In this document: positions 34,519 to 44,427 of the stretch, piece by piece
Layout: each line of letters opens with the position of its first letter
Position numbering within the stretch: position 1 is the stretch's first letter
NCBI GenBank assembly: GCA_945882095.1
Contig: CAMCWF010000002.1
Coordinates: forward strand, 157,772-221,771
Direction: 5' to 3'
DNA length: 64,000 nt
Source of the DNA: Chryseobacterium gleum
GTDB taxonomy: Bacteria > Bacteroidota > Bacteroidia > Flavobacteriales_D > Crocinitomicaceae
Made by a program: the position numbers and the translations under genes
Notes under the pieces: generated by a model
The model's input: the letters and a program-made list of their open reading frames with translations, nothing else
What the model was told of the DNA's origin: nothing
The model's database searches: none

Positions 34519-35193
34519 ATGAAGTTCTTCAACCCAGATTTTATAGATTTTTTCAAAGAACTCGCTGCCAACAATCACAAAGATTGGTTTGATTTGAATC
34601 GCAAACGCTACGAGCAGTCCGTAAAGAAACCCTTTGCAGCCTTTACCCAATACATGATTGACATCATTGCCAAGGAAAATTCCGATTTCAATGACCTTTT
34701 GGCCAAAGATTGCATTTTCCGAATCAACCGTGACATCCGATTTTCAAACGATAAAACCCCATACAAAACCATGTGCTCTGCGGTGATCGCCACCGGTGGA
34801 AAGAAAAGCACTGCCATCAATGGAATTTACTTTGAATTTTCTGCCGAACACGTTCGGGTGTATGGAGGGATTTATGAAATCAACAAAGAAGATTTATTAA
34901 CGCTTCGCCATGGGATTGCCGAAAACCTCGATGCCTTTAAAAGTTGTTACCAACATACTGATTTTGTTGAATTTTTCGGAGAAATCAAAGGGGATAAGAA
35001 CAAGGTCCTCCCCGCAGAATTGAAAACTGTGGCAGCTGCCGAACCCTTACTCCTAAACAAGCAATTTTATTTTTACACGACCTTTCCTTCCGAAACCGTT
35101 TTGCGTGAAGACCTCGACACCTTATTGTTGAAAGCTTACCACGTCGGCAAGCCATTGGAAGATTTTTTTAACCAACTCATTCATCGTTTATGA
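34519..35193 (+). CDS. DUF2461 family protein
   Basis: I place the start at the ATG at 34519 (MKFFNPDFIDFFKELAANNH), not at 34405, which would add a poorly conserved, hydrophobic-poor leader; this gives 224 residues. The family traits LAANNHKDWFDLNRKRYEQ, RINRDIRFSNDKTPYKT and YFEFSAEHVRVYGGIY are present. DUF2461 proteins occur widely in Bacteroidota with no known activity. Its stop overlaps the ATG of the S9 peptidase gene by 4 nt. Confidence 0.9.
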   Translation: MKFFNPDFIDFFKELAANNHKDWFDLNRKRYEQSVKKPFAAFTQYMIDIIAKENSDFNDLLAKDCIFRINRDIRFSNDKTPYKTMCSAVIATGGKKSTAINGIYFEFSAEHVRVYGGIYEINKEDLLTLRHGIAENLDAFKSCYQHTDFVEFFGEIKGDKNKVLPAELKTVAAAEPLLLNKQFYFYTTFPSETVLREDLDTLLLKAYHVGKPLEDFFNQLIHRL

Positions 35194-37370
35194 AAAACCA
35201 TTTTTTAATTATTTTAACCTTAGTAAGCGTCTCGCTTTTTGCCCAAACCAAAAGTTTAACCGTAACAGAATCTGTCCTTAAACAGCGGGCACTTTCCCCA
35301 CAGCGAACCTTTGGCTTTTCTTGGATGAAAAATAAATCAGAATATACTTTGCTTTCAGAAGATTATAAGTCCATAGTAGCGTATGGATTAACCCAAGACG
35401 CAGAACGTACGGTTTGTACGGTTGACCAACTGAATAAGCTTTTGCCGGAAGATGCAAAAGTTTCAAACCTTGCAGGTTATGAATGGTTGTCTTCAGAAGA
35501 GCTTCTGTTTAATTCTGGGGTTATGATTTTTACGTACAACGTAACTTCAAATACTTTGTCGATTAAACAGCGTGGCCTCGAACAAGTAGAAAATGTGACG
35601 TACCATGCAGCTTCTAATAAGTGTGCTTTTACCAAAGAAAATAATGTCTGTATTTCTTCCAATTCATCTAAATTTTTCCTTCCCATTACAAAAAACAAGG
35701 ATAAAAACATCGTCTCCGGGCAGTCAATTGCGCGCAACGAATTTGGCATCGAAAAGGGAATTTTTTGGTCGGAGATGGGGAATTACTTGGCGTTTTACCA
35801 AAAAGATGAGAGCGAAGTCGCAGATTATCCACTTCTTGACATCACCACTACTCCAGGGTCTCTGATCTCTATTAAATACCCAATGGCAGGACAAAAATCT
35901 GAAAAGCCCCGCGTAGGAATCTACAATTGCAAGACGAAGAAAACCATATACATCAAGCCAAGTGGTAATTCTGACGATTACTTGACCAATTTTGCGTTTA
36001 CGCCGGATGAGAAATACTGTATCATTGCCGAGGTCAACCGTGGGCAAAACGAGCTGTGGCTGAATGTTTTCGAGGTTAAAACGGGTAAGAAAATCAAAAC
36101 CCTTTGGCATGAAAAAAATCAAAAATGGGTAGAACCAGAACATCCTGCCTATTTTATTGGCGAAGGAAATGACTTCATTTGGATGTCAGAAAAAGATGGA
36201 TTTATGAACTTGTACTTGGTTGATTTCGATCAACTGGGAAAAGAAGTGTTGTTTGAAGGTAAAAAATTGGAAGTCCTTCCCAATGGAATCAAACAACTAA
36301 CGAACCATCAATTTGTTGTCAAGGAAATCCTTGAAGTAGACGCAGCCAAAAAATTGATTTACTATGCCGCCACGGGTGAAAATCCATGCAATACCATGGT
36401 GTACAGCACGAATCTTTTGGGAGAGTCCACTTTGATGACCAAGAACGAAGGGGTACACCGCTTTGACCTTTCGGATGATGGGATTTATTTCTACGATGGT
36501 TATTCAAGTCTGATTATGCCCAACCATGAAATGATCTATACGACCAATGGAAAAATGGCTAAATTGATAAAAGAATCTGCCGACCCATTGTCCGATTATT
36601 CGATGGGTAAATCTGAACTTGGAAAAATTAAAGGAAAAGACGGGAGTGACCTCTATTACCGAATGGTGAAACCTGCCGATTTCAATCCCAATCAAAAATA
36701 CCCGGTGCTTGTTTATGTCTATGGCGGTCCACATGCACAAATGGTTACCAACAGCTATAACGCAGGTGCGAATCTTTGGATGAATTGGCTGGCGTCAAAA
36801 GGATACATTGTTTACACACTCGACAATCGTGGCTCTGGAGAACGTGGTTTTGCCTTTGAATCTCAAATTCATCGCCAGTTAGGAACGGTAGAAATGGAAG
36901 ATCAAATGACAGGGGTAGCGTTTCTTAAATCCCTTCCGTATGTAGATTCAAACCGCATGGCCATTCACGGATGGTCTTTTGGTGGGTTCATGACCACTTC
37001 CATGATGTTGCGAAATCCCGGCGTTTTTAATGTTGGGGTAGCGGGCGGTCCTGTCACCGATTGGAAATTTTACGAAGTGATGTATGGCGAAAGATACATG
37101 GATCAACCCCAAGAAAATCCAGAAGGCTATGAGAACAATGCATTAACCAAGTATACCAGAAATTTAATTGGCAAACTCCTGTTGATTCATGGTACGGTTG
37201 ATGACGTTGTGGTAATGCAGCATAATTATTCGCTCGTAAAGAAATTTGTAGAGGACGGAAAACAAATGGACTTTTTTCCGTATCCGATGCATAAGCACAA
37301 TGTGACGGGTAAAGATCGTGCCCACTTGATGGAGAAAGTGTTGACCTATGTCATTGAAAACAATCAATAG
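35190..37370 (+). CDS. S9 family peptidase (dipeptidyl-peptidase IV-like)
   Basis: This 726-residue protein has a signal peptide (MKNHFLIILTLVSVSLFAQ), an N-terminal beta-propeller (DPPIV_N type, about residues 90-480) and a C-terminal alpha/beta hydrolase domain. The nucleophile serine is in GWSFGGFMTT, the catalytic Asp in HGTVDDVV, and a candidate His in KDRAHLMEKVL. It likely cleaves X-Pro-type dipeptides in the periplasm or outside. It is translationally coupled to the DUF2461 gene by a 4-nt overlap. Confidence 0.93.
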   Translation: MKNHFLIILTLVSVSLFAQTKSLTVTESVLKQRALSPQRTFGFSWMKNKSEYTLLSEDYKSIVAYGLTQDAERTVCTVDQLNKLLPEDAKVSNLAGYEWLSSEELLFNSGVMIFTYNVTSNTLSIKQRGLEQVENVTYHAASNKCAFTKENNVCISSNSSKFFLPITKNKDKNIVSGQSIARNEFGIEKGIFWSEMGNYLAFYQKDESEVADYPLLDITTTPGSLISIKYPMAGQKSEKPRVGIYNCKTKKTIYIKPSGNSDDYLTNFAFTPDEKYCIIAEVNRGQNELWLNVFEVKTGKKIKTLWHEKNQKWVEPEHPAYFIGEGNDFIWMSEKDGFMNLYLVDFDQLGKEVLFEGKKLEVLPNGIKQLTNHQFVVKEILEVDAAKKLIYYAATGENPCNTMVYSTNLLGESTLMTKNEGVHRFDLSDDGIYFYDGYSSLIMPNHEMIYTTNGKMAKLIKESADPLSDYSMGKSELGKIKGKDGSDLYYRMVKPADFNPNQKYPVLVYVYGGPHAQMVTNSYNAGANLWMNWLASKGYIVYTLDNRGSGERGFAFESQIHRQLGTVEMEDQMTGVAFLKSLPYVDSNRMAIHGWSFGGFMTTSMMLRNPGVFNVGVAGGPVTDWKFYEVMYGERYMDQPQENPEGYENNALTKYTRNLIGKLLLIHGTVDDVVVMQHNYSLVKKFVEDGKQMDFFPYPMHKHNVTGKDRAHLMEKVLTYVIENNQ

Positions 37371-37386
37371 CTTTCGCTTTTCTTTG

Positions 37387-38769
37387 ATGCAGTATAAAAA
37401 GCTTTTTGGTCGCGTTGAAAGTTGGATCTTTCTTTTCTTCCTTTTGCATCTATGGGGAATTGCATGGCCACCGATTGAAGCTACCCACAGTTGGCGTCAA
37501 GCCACGGGATTGATGGTCGCCCGCAATTATTTGGAAGGCAATACGGGATTTTTTTACCCAATGACCGATGAGACCAATGGGGCATCAGGCATTGTGGGAA
37601 TGGAGTTCCCGATTCTGTACTACCTTCAAGCCGGACTAACGTATGTTTTTGAAGGATTTCACGGATGGGGGAGAGGGATGCATTTGGCAATTACCACCCT
37701 TGGTTTTTTCTATTTCTTCGCCTTCGTAAGGCATTTTTCAAGTTACAAATTTGCGTTTACCGCCACGATTTTCTTGTTGCTTTCGGCCTTTTTCACTTAT
37801 GCGAGAAAAACCATGCCCGACACTGCTTGTCTTTCTTTGATGTTTATAGGGTGCTATTATTTTCTGCAGGCATTTCGGTTTGCAAAATGGCATCACGTCA
37901 TCCTCGCGTTTGTATTTTTAAGTTTGGGTCTTTTGGTGAAAATTGCTGCGGTTCCCATGTTGGCAGTGTGTGTTTTCTGTTTCTTGGCATATAGAAATAA
38001 ACCGAAATATGCATGGGTATTGTGCGTTCCTTTTTTGGCCATGTTGCCGATGTTTTACTGGTACTTTGTGTGGAATCCTCACCTTCAAAATGCATTTGGA
38101 AATTGGTACAATTTAGGGGTAGGTTTGACAACGGGCATCAAAGGATGGGCAGGGAATGGTGGGGTAATTTTACATCATTTTGCCTTTCACCCCTTTTTCA
38201 GTTTCATAGCGATGGCTTGTGTAATTTGGGGAGTCGTTAGGTGGTTTCGCCATGATTTTCGAATGAATTATTGGATTCCCTTGGGATTGTTTGTACTTGC
38301 TTTTGTATTGTACGCTTTTAAATCAGGCCCCATTTTTTACACCCATGATTACTACATTCTTCCTTTGGTCCCTGTGCTCTGTCTTTTTGCTGCTTATACA
38401 CTCAATCATGTAAAACGTTTTTACCTGCTTATTTTGGCTTTCGTTGCCATCGAAAGCATCGCCAATCAACAACATGATTTCCACTGGAATAAGGGAGAGG
38501 CGTATAAATTGGCATTGACGTCTCTTGCGGATAAAAACATCCCCAAAAATGCCTCGGTAGCGATTAATGGGAATAGCAATCCACAAGAATTGTATTTTTT
38601 GCATCGCAAAGGTTGGAACCTAAGCGATGCGGATTTGAATGTAGAAAAGGTGCTTGAAATCAAAAAGAAAGGATGTAAGTACCTAATCATAGGGAAAAAC
38701 CACTTTGATCAGCGGTTTGATTTTGAAATCACCTTTGAAAATCAAGCGTACCTGGTGTATCGCTTGTAG
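37387..38769 (+). CDS. ArnT/GT39-like membrane glycosyltransferase
   Basis: From the ATG at 37387 (MQYKKLFGRVESWIFLFFLL) it has 460 residues; the track start at 37348 would overlap the peptidase gene. About ten membrane segments follow. An early loop with EATHSWRQATGLMVARNYLE and TDETNGASGIVGMEFP fits the GT-C fold of ArnT/PMT-like transferases, in which a first-loop acidic residue binds polyprenyl-phosphate sugar. The C-terminal ~90 residues are a soluble domain (NIPKNASVAINGNSNPQELY). The donor and acceptor are unknown. Confidence 0.82.
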   Translation: MQYKKLFGRVESWIFLFFLLHLWGIAWPPIEATHSWRQATGLMVARNYLEGNTGFFYPMTDETNGASGIVGMEFPILYYLQAGLTYVFEGFHGWGRGMHLAITTLGFFYFFAFVRHFSSYKFAFTATIFLLLSAFFTYARKTMPDTACLSLMFIGCYYFLQAFRFAKWHHVILAFVFLSLGLLVKIAAVPMLAVCVFCFLAYRNKPKYAWVLCVPFLAMLPMFYWYFVWNPHLQNAFGNWYNLGVGLTTGIKGWAGNGGVILHHFAFHPFFSFIAMACVIWGVVRWFRHDFRMNYWIPLGLFVLAFVLYAFKSGPIFYTHDYYILPLVPVLCLFAAYTLNHVKRFYLLILAFVAIESIANQQHDFHWNKGEAYKLALTSLADKNIPKNASVAINGNSNPQELYFLHRKGWNLSDADLNVEKVLEIKKKGCKYLIIGKNHFDQRFDFEITFENQAYLVYRL

Positions 38770-38835
38770 GTTCATTTTTCAAAATAATTGCCCCTTTCGA
38801 ATTTAATACATACTTTCATACAAACTTTACCTACC

Positions 38836-39387
38836 ATGAGAATACTCCTTTTTTCACTGCTGTTTTTGCCATTCATTGCGAAAAGTCAAACCACAAATTA
38901 CCACCTTGGGCAGCATGCGGAAGGGGGAATCATTTACCAGATTTATTACGATTCCATCGGAAAACAACATGGTTTGGTGCTTTCTACCACCAACGTATCC
39001 GACACCGCGCAATGGGGGAGTAAAGACAAGGATTTGGAAAATTGTGAAAGTACCTGGGATGGTAAGTCCAACACCAATGCGATCCTTTTTGCGAGCAGAG
39101 ATACTTTATGTGCAGCCGGACTCTGCGATGCCTTTGTTTCAGAGAATTACGACGATTGGTACCTTCCAGCTTTGTACGAACTCATCGGTGTGTACAGCAA
39201 TCTATTTTTAATAGACAAGGCCTTGAGTGATGTTAAAGGAAGTGACCCAATTACGTTGAACCTATATTGGTCGTCAACAGAATCCAACGGAGCATCTGCT
39301 TGGTTTTTCAGTTTTTTTGATGGTAAACCGAGTAATTATTACGACAAAACCAGCATCACCATGGTTAGGGCTGTGCGCAGTTTCTAA
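38836..39387 (+). CDS. Secreted DUF1566 domain protein
   Basis: The start at the ATG 38836 gives a signal peptide (MRILLFSLLFLPFIAKSQ) and 183 residues; the track start 38788 lacks one. The domain has the Lcl/DUF1566 features YDDWYLPALYELIGVYSN and YWSSTESNGASAWFFSFFDG, which are found in bacterial surface and phage-related proteins. The role is unknown; a binding or adhesion function is possible. The stop codon overlaps by 4 nt that of the convergent membrane protein. Confidence 0.85.
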   Translation: MRILLFSLLFLPFIAKSQTTNYHLGQHAEGGIIYQIYYDSIGKQHGLVLSTTNVSDTAQWGSKDKDLENCESTWDGKSNTNAILFASRDTLCAAGLCDAFVSENYDDWYLPALYELIGVYSNLFLIDKALSDVKGSDPITLNLYWSSTESNGASAWFFSFFDGKPSNYYDKTSITMVRAVRSF

Positions 39388-39947
39388 TGGGCGGTAAACA
39401 AAACACTGTATCCCTCGATTAGGTCAAAGATTCCTGTAAGTAACAAAAGGTAAAACGTAGGTTTTTTTGTACCATACACATACGCGTAGGTTAAGGTCAT
39501 CGCCATGAAAAACGCATAGTTCATCATCGAAAACGGAGGTATCAACGAGAGAATGTGCAGCGAAACAAGTGCAACGGCAGTCACTTTTTCACGGATGTCC
39601 TTAAACCTAAACAGGATAAAAATGAAAGGGATCATGAGCAAAGCTTCCGACAATCGTATCCAAACAATGGTCATGCTGTCCAAGAAAATGTAAAGGGATG
39701 CCCCCGAAAGGAAGAAAGTCCAGGCAAAAGAATCTCCAAAAATTCGAAGCAAACAAATGCCCGCGAACAGAGCGAAAAGGGTGCGTTGTTCTTTGTTCCA
39801 AATCGCAAAAAGGATAGCTACAACAAAGAGGATGTAATCAAACATTGGGAATGGGAAGATCCAAGTTCCGAATTCAATAAATAGGCTTGAACTGTAGGCA
39901 AATACAATCAATACAGAAATGAGTATGGCCCTGGATTCTTTGGTCAT
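39384..39947 (-). CDS. Multi-pass membrane protein of unknown function
   Basis: The 187-residue protein has about five to six hydrophobic segments (for example AILISVLIVFAYSSSLFIEF, DYILFVVAILFAIW, LLMIPFIFILFRF, YAFFMAMTLTYAYVY) and few charged residues. No family is recognised. Its ATG overlaps the map stop by 1 nt (TAATG), so it is probably translated with map. Confidence 0.75.
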   Translation of the reverse strand: MTKESRAILISVLIVFAYSSSLFIEFGTWIFPFPMFDYILFVVAILFAIWNKEQRTLFALFAGICLLRIFGDSFAWTFFLSGASLYIFLDSMTIVWIRLSEALLMIPFIFILFRFKDIREKVTAVALVSLHILSLIPPFSMMNYAFFMAMTLTYAYVYGTKKPTFYLLLLTGIFDLIEGYSVLFTAH

Positions 39948-40738
39948 TATAATTTTAAAACTTCGTAAATGTAATCGAAGGTTGACAAGATCACCGCTTT
40001 TCCGTCAACTACAGCTACATTGTGTTCAAAATGTGCACTTGGCAATCCGTCTTCGGTGACAATGGTCCATTTATCTTCTAAGGTCCGTATGTTTTTTGTG
40101 CCCCGATTGATCATGGGTTCAATGGCGATGGTGAGACCATCCTTGATTTGTTTCCCCTTACCACGTCTGCCATAATTGGGGATTTGAGGTTCCTCGTGAA
40201 GTTTTTTTCCAATCCCATGACCGACAAGGTCACGTACCACCCCATATCCATGCGCTTCGGCGTGTTGTTGAATGGCGAAACCAATGTCTTCCATTCGGTT
40301 TTGGATGTTGCACGCTTCAATTCCTAAATACAGACATTCTTTGGTGACTTTGCACAAGGCTCGGTTTTCATCACTAACCTCTCCAACCTCAAACGTATAG
40401 GCATGGTCACCGTAATACCCTTTGTAGAGCGAACCGCAATCCACGGAGACGATGTCGCCTTCTTGAATGGGCTTTTCGGTGGGTAAACCATGCACAACTT
40501 GTTCGTTTACGGAAATCAACAAAGTACTTGGACAACCATAGAGACCTTTAAATCCGGGAATGGCATTTTGAGACTTGATGAAATCTTCAGCCATTTGGTC
40601 CAAAAATTTTGGCGTGATGCCGGGTTGCATGTGTTTGGCAACTTCGCCAAGGGTTCTGCTGACAATCAATGCTGCTTCGCGCATGATCGAAATTTCTTCC
40701 GGTGTCTTATAAATGATGCTGTCTGAGAAAATGGCCAT
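39947..40738 (-). CDS. map: Methionine aminopeptidase, type I
   Basis: The enzyme removes N-terminal Met from new proteins. It is 263 residues, the type Ia length without an N-terminal zinc extension. Metal ligands are visible: Asp in IVSVDCGSLY, Asp in GYYGDHAYTF, His in LVGHGIGKKL, Glu in IEPMINRG and Glu in AHFEHNV. Upstream, on the same strand, a TATTTTTG -7 box ends 4 nt before the ATG, so its mRNA may be leaderless. Confidence 0.97.
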   Translation of the reverse strand: MAIFSDSIIYKTPEEISIMREAALIVSRTLGEVAKHMQPGITPKFLDQMAEDFIKSQNAIPGFKGLYGCPSTLLISVNEQVVHGLPTEKPIQEGDIVSVDCGSLYKGYYGDHAYTFEVGEVSDENRALCKVTKECLYLGIEACNIQNRMEDIGFAIQQHAEAHGYGVVRDLVGHGIGKKLHEEPQIPNYGRRGKGKQIKDGLTIAIEPMINRGTKNIRTLEDKWTIVTEDGLPSAHFEHNVAVVDGKAVILSTFDYIYEVLKL

Positions 40739-40761
40739 TGTACAAAAATAGGCAAAGCAAA

Positions 40762-41808
40762 TTAATTTTTGGGTTCACCTAGCCACATCATCGTATTAAT
40801 GTTGTCGGCATAGTCTGTTAGGGAAGGCGTTTGCGCAGAACCAAAAGGCATGTAATCCTTGCCCACGAGGCATTGGATTTTTTCTTCGTGATTTTCCAGA
40901 TAGTTTTGCACCTCTTGTTCAGAGGCGTATGTGTGGTAGTTGATGACCGCCAATGGAGGCTGAAGTGTTTCGGTTTCTACCAAGAGGAGGAAACCATTTT
41001 CAAGAAAGACCCCGCGGTTCATTAAATAGATGGTTCGGTAGTAATCGTAGTTGTTGCCATACTTCTTGTTTTGAAACAGGTTTTGAAAAGGCTGTATCGC
41101 CCTAAAAAAGGAATCAAATGAATAGGATTCTGGCACCAAGAGGTGCGTAACATTGCGACAACCCCTGCCAAAGTAATCAAACACATCGTTTCCCAGCAAG
41201 GTCAATTCTTCCGTAGTTTCTTCGCCCGTTAAAATGGCAATGGACGTTCTGTTTCCGCGGAGTAGGTGGGGAATTTCTTTGAAGTAGGATTTGAAATGCA
41301 AGAGTGAAGCATCGGAGCCGGTTCCAATGACGGCATCAAAACCTGAGAGTTTTAAGGGATTCAATACAATCAGTTCGCGGTAGGCTACATTCAATTCACA
41401 CAATGCTTCCAACACCAAGGTCAACAGTCTGCTGTCCTCTGAACTCATTTTTACCTGAAGGCGGTAACCGGAAACCAGTCCGCATAAAAAATCGTGGAAG
41501 CCAACCAAGGGGATATTTCCCGCCATGATGATGCCGAGGTTTTTCTGGAAGCCATGAAAAGGGTATGGGGCACTCCAATTGGATAAGGCAACAGATTCAA
41601 GCCATGTTGAAATTCCCAAAAGTGATTTTTTAATGAATTCAACTTCAAACCAACCGTTGTAATGGATTTCCCGTTCAACCGTATGCTTAAATTTCTCAAG
41701 GAAGGCGTCTGAAAAAACCGAGGGTTTTGGATCCGTTTTCGAGTCAGCTACTTGCTGAAACAAGACTCCGATTTCGGTAAAATGTTCAATGATTTGCGTT
41801 CTGTTCAC
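40762..41808 (-). CDS. LuxC-like acyl-CoA reductase
   Basis: The 348-residue protein matches the acyl-CoA reductase (LuxC/PF05893) family: LGIIMAGNIPLVGFHDFLCG near the middle, VIGTGSDASLLHFKSYF and GDEETT-like strand, and a candidate active-site cysteine in FDYFGRGCRNVTHLLVP. LuxC enzymes reduce acyl-CoA to aldehyde. There is no luciferase-type partner, so a fatty-aldehyde or long-chain metabolite role is inferred. The start codon is GTG, with TAAATTTG 4 nt upstream. A ferredoxin gene is divergent. Confidence 0.9.
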   Translation of the reverse strand: MNRTQIIEHFTEIGVLFQQVADSKTDPKPSVFSDAFLEKFKHTVEREIHYNGWFEVEFIKKSLLGISTWLESVALSNWSAPYPFHGFQKNLGIIMAGNIPLVGFHDFLCGLVSGYRLQVKMSSEDSRLLTLVLEALCELNVAYRELIVLNPLKLSGFDAVIGTGSDASLLHFKSYFKEIPHLLRGNRTSIAILTGEETTEELTLLGNDVFDYFGRGCRNVTHLLVPESYSFDSFFRAIQPFQNLFQNKKYGNNYDYYRTIYLMNRGVFLENGFLLLVETETLQPPLAVINYHTYASEQEVQNYLENHEEKIQCLVGKDYMPFGSAQTPSLTDYADNINTMMWLGEPKN

Positions 41809-41897
41809 AGAACAAATTTACAAGTAAGTTTGTTTTCTAGGGGAATGTTACTTAACTTTTACGGTTAGGTACGTATATTTGCAAAAACGATCGCGCA

Positions 41898-42245
41898 ATG
41901 GCAATAATGATTACGGATGAGTGTATAAATTGTGGGGCATGTGAACCGGAATGTCCAAACAACGCAATTTATGAAGGGGGAGCCGAATGGAAGTATGCGG
42001 ATGGAACTTCGCTGAAAGGCATGTTAACCTCTTTAAATGGAGTCGCAGTGGATGCTGACAAGTCCAACGATCCCTTGAGCATGGAAGTGTATTACATTAC
42101 CCATGATAAATGTACAGAATGTGTTGGATTTCATGATGAGCCCCAATGCGCTGCGGTTTGTCCAGTTGATTGTTGCGTAGATGACCCTAATTACCGTGAA
42201 AGCAATGATGAACTATTGGCTAAAAAAGCCTTCCTGCATTTGTAA
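41898..42245 (+). CDS. 4Fe-4S dicluster ferredoxin
   Basis: This 115-residue ferredoxin starts [20 protein letters not shown], a full CxxCxxCxxxCP cluster motif. The second motif ([20 protein letters not shown]) has the longer gap between the second and third Cys typical of the YfhL/Alvin-type ferredoxin, with an extra Cys at the end (CPVDCC). It would carry two low-potential 4Fe-4S clusters. A TATATTTG -7 box (41874-41881) lies 16 nt upstream. It is divergent from the acyl-CoA reductase and overlaps the next gene by 38 nt. Confidence 0.93.
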   Translation: MAIMITDECINCGACEPECPNNAIYEGGAEWKYADGTSLKGMLTSLNGVAVDADKSNDPLSMEVYYITHDKCTECVGFHDEPQCAAVCPVDCCVDDPNYRESNDELLAKKAFLHL

Positions 42246-44427
42246 GTTAATCCTTTTTTTACTGCTCTGTACGAAAGTTTATGGACAAAATACAGGCAAG
42301 TTAAATTCCCTTCGCATCCACTTTGTCTCTACCCATAAGGAGGCGACGCTTTCTCCAGAGACCGAAATTGTGCTCAATCAATTCTTTCGAGCACAAGGCA
42401 TTCAAGCGAAAATCGACCAATTCATCCATCCCTTACAAGGAAAGTTAAACCAAATTCACCTTCAGGATACCCTTCCTTTTTACGCTGAAGAAATGCGCAA
42501 TTGTCGGGATGCTTTCTTTAATTCCATTCACCCTAAAACCGAAATTGATTACTATGTCTTTCTGACACAAGATAAAATCGACACAAATGGAAAGGGATTT
42601 TCAATTTTTGGTAAAAACATTTTATTCCTGGCCGCTCAACCTGAAGCACTGTTCCTGAAAAATTTTTCAAAGTACTTTCTGAAAACCATTGGAAACGTTA
42701 ACACCGATGCCAATTATTCGATGGATTCTTTGGCGTCCTACCTCAAACAAAGAGAATCTTTAAAAATAGAAAACGAATCCTATTTTTTCTTTCACGATGA
42801 TTCAGAAAATACGGACTCCAAAAATGGCCTTGTCGCCTATTATTTCTGGAATTTAAATGATAAAGGGCAGCTGGAGCCTATGAATAACCGTTATTTCTTG
42901 ACGCCTTTTAAACGAAACGTTGGTAAGGTCAACATTGATGTGGACAATTATTGGATTCGACCTTTTTACATTAAAAACAACCGTTTTATAGCGCCCATTC
43001 ATGTTGGATTGGTTGTCTTGGCGCTTTTTATTATGTTGATTTTTCGAAAGAAAGTGAATCAACGCGCGGAAAAGGCCATTCATAATAAGTATAAGTTTGG
43101 GTATTTTCTCGTACATATTGGTTTATGGATCTTGTTTTTGGCAATCGGAATCTTGGTGTTTTTTACCACGGATACTTTCTATAAACGCGTATTTTTTAAT
43201 TCGACTGATTTTACAAAATTTGGAAACCAAGGGGTACAAAATTTTAAACGCTTCCTGGATTTAAGTCCAACAGTGGTAGACCAACCGGCCAAAAAAACCT
43301 ATTCCGAAGTTTATGTTAAATCGAAAGGAAAGTGGCACATGCGAAGGATGAAAAAAGTGCTTTATTTCAAAGTGAAATCCATCGATGGGAAGGAAGTGTA
43401 TCATTTTCTTTTTTCATCAAACATGTTATCGATCAAAGGATACAAACAAGAAGCAAATACGCATTTGGTGGTACTGTCCTACGAAAATGAGGAAGGCAAA
43501 CCGATGGGCGAAAAAGTATTGAATTACGCAGGGTTTGACATCACCCAAAAATTGCTGGAGGAAAACCCACCGAAGCGAATATTGGTCCTTGTCAATGGCT
43601 ACCGTCCCGTATCAACCAGTGAATCCTTTGATGAAAGTATGATGCAGATTGGTAAGAATGGGGTTGAGTATCCAAATTCCATGAATATACTGTATGAAAA
43701 GGACCGGTTTAATTACTGGACGCCATGGAAAAGACTGAACCAGCAATTTATTGAACGCATCCACCCAAACGAAGTTTACTACGCCGATGGTCACCACGAA
43801 GTTTCTACCTCAAATTATGAGTCTGTTTTGACTTTTGCCCAAACGGCAAAAGATTACCCAAAACCCTGCAAAGGAAAACATCATTGTTATCGCTATAAAG
43901 ACGACAATGGGATGCTCATTTCTACACTGCGCCGATTGCCTTTTAGGTCAAACCAGAAAGGGTTTAGTGAGCGAAGAAAAAATGGCAGAATCGCAGGCAG
44001 AAACCTCTATCAACTGCTGAATGAAATCCCTGGTGCTTCAGCGAACGACACCCTTTATTTGGTCGCGCACAGTATGGGTTATGCCTATGCACTTGGAATG
44101 GTGGATGTATTGAAAAGGAAATGTGTGTTCGGGAGTTTCTACATCATAGCCCCTGAGAATGCTTCCGCGGGAGGGGTGCAGCCAAGTCAATGGCAGGAGG
44201 TGTTTCAATACGGAAGCATACCCTTTGGAAAGAACAAGCAAGCGCCTTGCCTACAAGATGGGGTAGCGCCTCAGAAACGGGTAAGTGGTTTGCCTGCACA
44301 ATACAGGGTTACCTTTCCGCAAAAATACCAATACCGAATGGGTTATACCGAGAGTCATTTTATTGGGTATTACGAGTGGATTTTTGACATCCCAAAAGGA
44401 AAGGTAGGTGCGGTTAGGCAGCACTAG
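42208..44427 (+). CDS. Large two-TM protein with C-terminal hydrolase-like domain
   Basis: I start at the ATG 42208 ([20 protein letters not shown]), giving 739 residues; a signal or anchor precedes QNTGKL. The N-terminal ~230 residues are a soluble domain, then two membrane segments ([20 protein letters not shown] and [20 protein letters not shown]) flank a basic loop ([12 protein letters not shown]), so both large domains should be periplasmic. The C-terminal half has [11 protein letters not shown] and a lipase-like nucleophile elbow, [14 protein letters not shown], with late His candidates ([11 protein letters not shown]). An alpha/beta-hydrolase role is inferred; no named family. It overlaps the ferredoxin gene by 38 nt. 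Confidence 0.75.
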   Translation: MNYWLKKPSCICKLILFLLLCTKVYGQNTGKLNSLRIHFVSTHKEATLSPETEIVLNQFFRAQGIQAKIDQFIHPLQGKLNQIHLQDTLPFYAEEMRNCRDAFFNSIHPKTEIDYYVFLTQDKIDTNGKGFSIFGKNILFLAAQPEALFLKNFSKYFLKTIGNVNTDANYSMDSLASYLKQRESLKIENESYFFFHDDSENTDSKNGLVAYYFWNLNDKGQLEPMNNRYFLTPFKRNVGKVNIDVDNYWIRPFYIKNNRFIAPIHVGLVVLALFIMLIFRKKVNQRAEKAIHNKYKFGYFLVHIGLWILFLAIGILVFFTTDTFYKRVFFNSTDFTKFGNQGVQNFKRFLDLSPTVVDQPAKKTYSEVYVKSKGKWHMRRMKKVLYFKVKSIDGKEVYHFLFSSNMLSIKGYKQEANTHLVVLSYENEEGKPMGEKVLNYAGFDITQKLLEENPPKRILVLVNGYRPVSTSESFDESMMQIGKNGVEYPNSMNILYEKDRFNYWTPWKRLNQQFIERIHPNEVYYADGHHEVSTSNYESVLTFAQTAKDYPKPCKGKHHCYRYKDDNGMLISTLRRLPFRSNQKGFSERRKNGRIAGRNLYQLLNEIPGASANDTLYLVAHSMGYAYALGMVDVLKRKCVFGSFYIIAPENASAGGVQPSQWQEVFQYGSIPFGKNKQAPCLQDGVAPQKRVSGLPAQYRVTFPQKYQYRMGYTESHFIGYYEWIFDIPKGKVGAVRQH

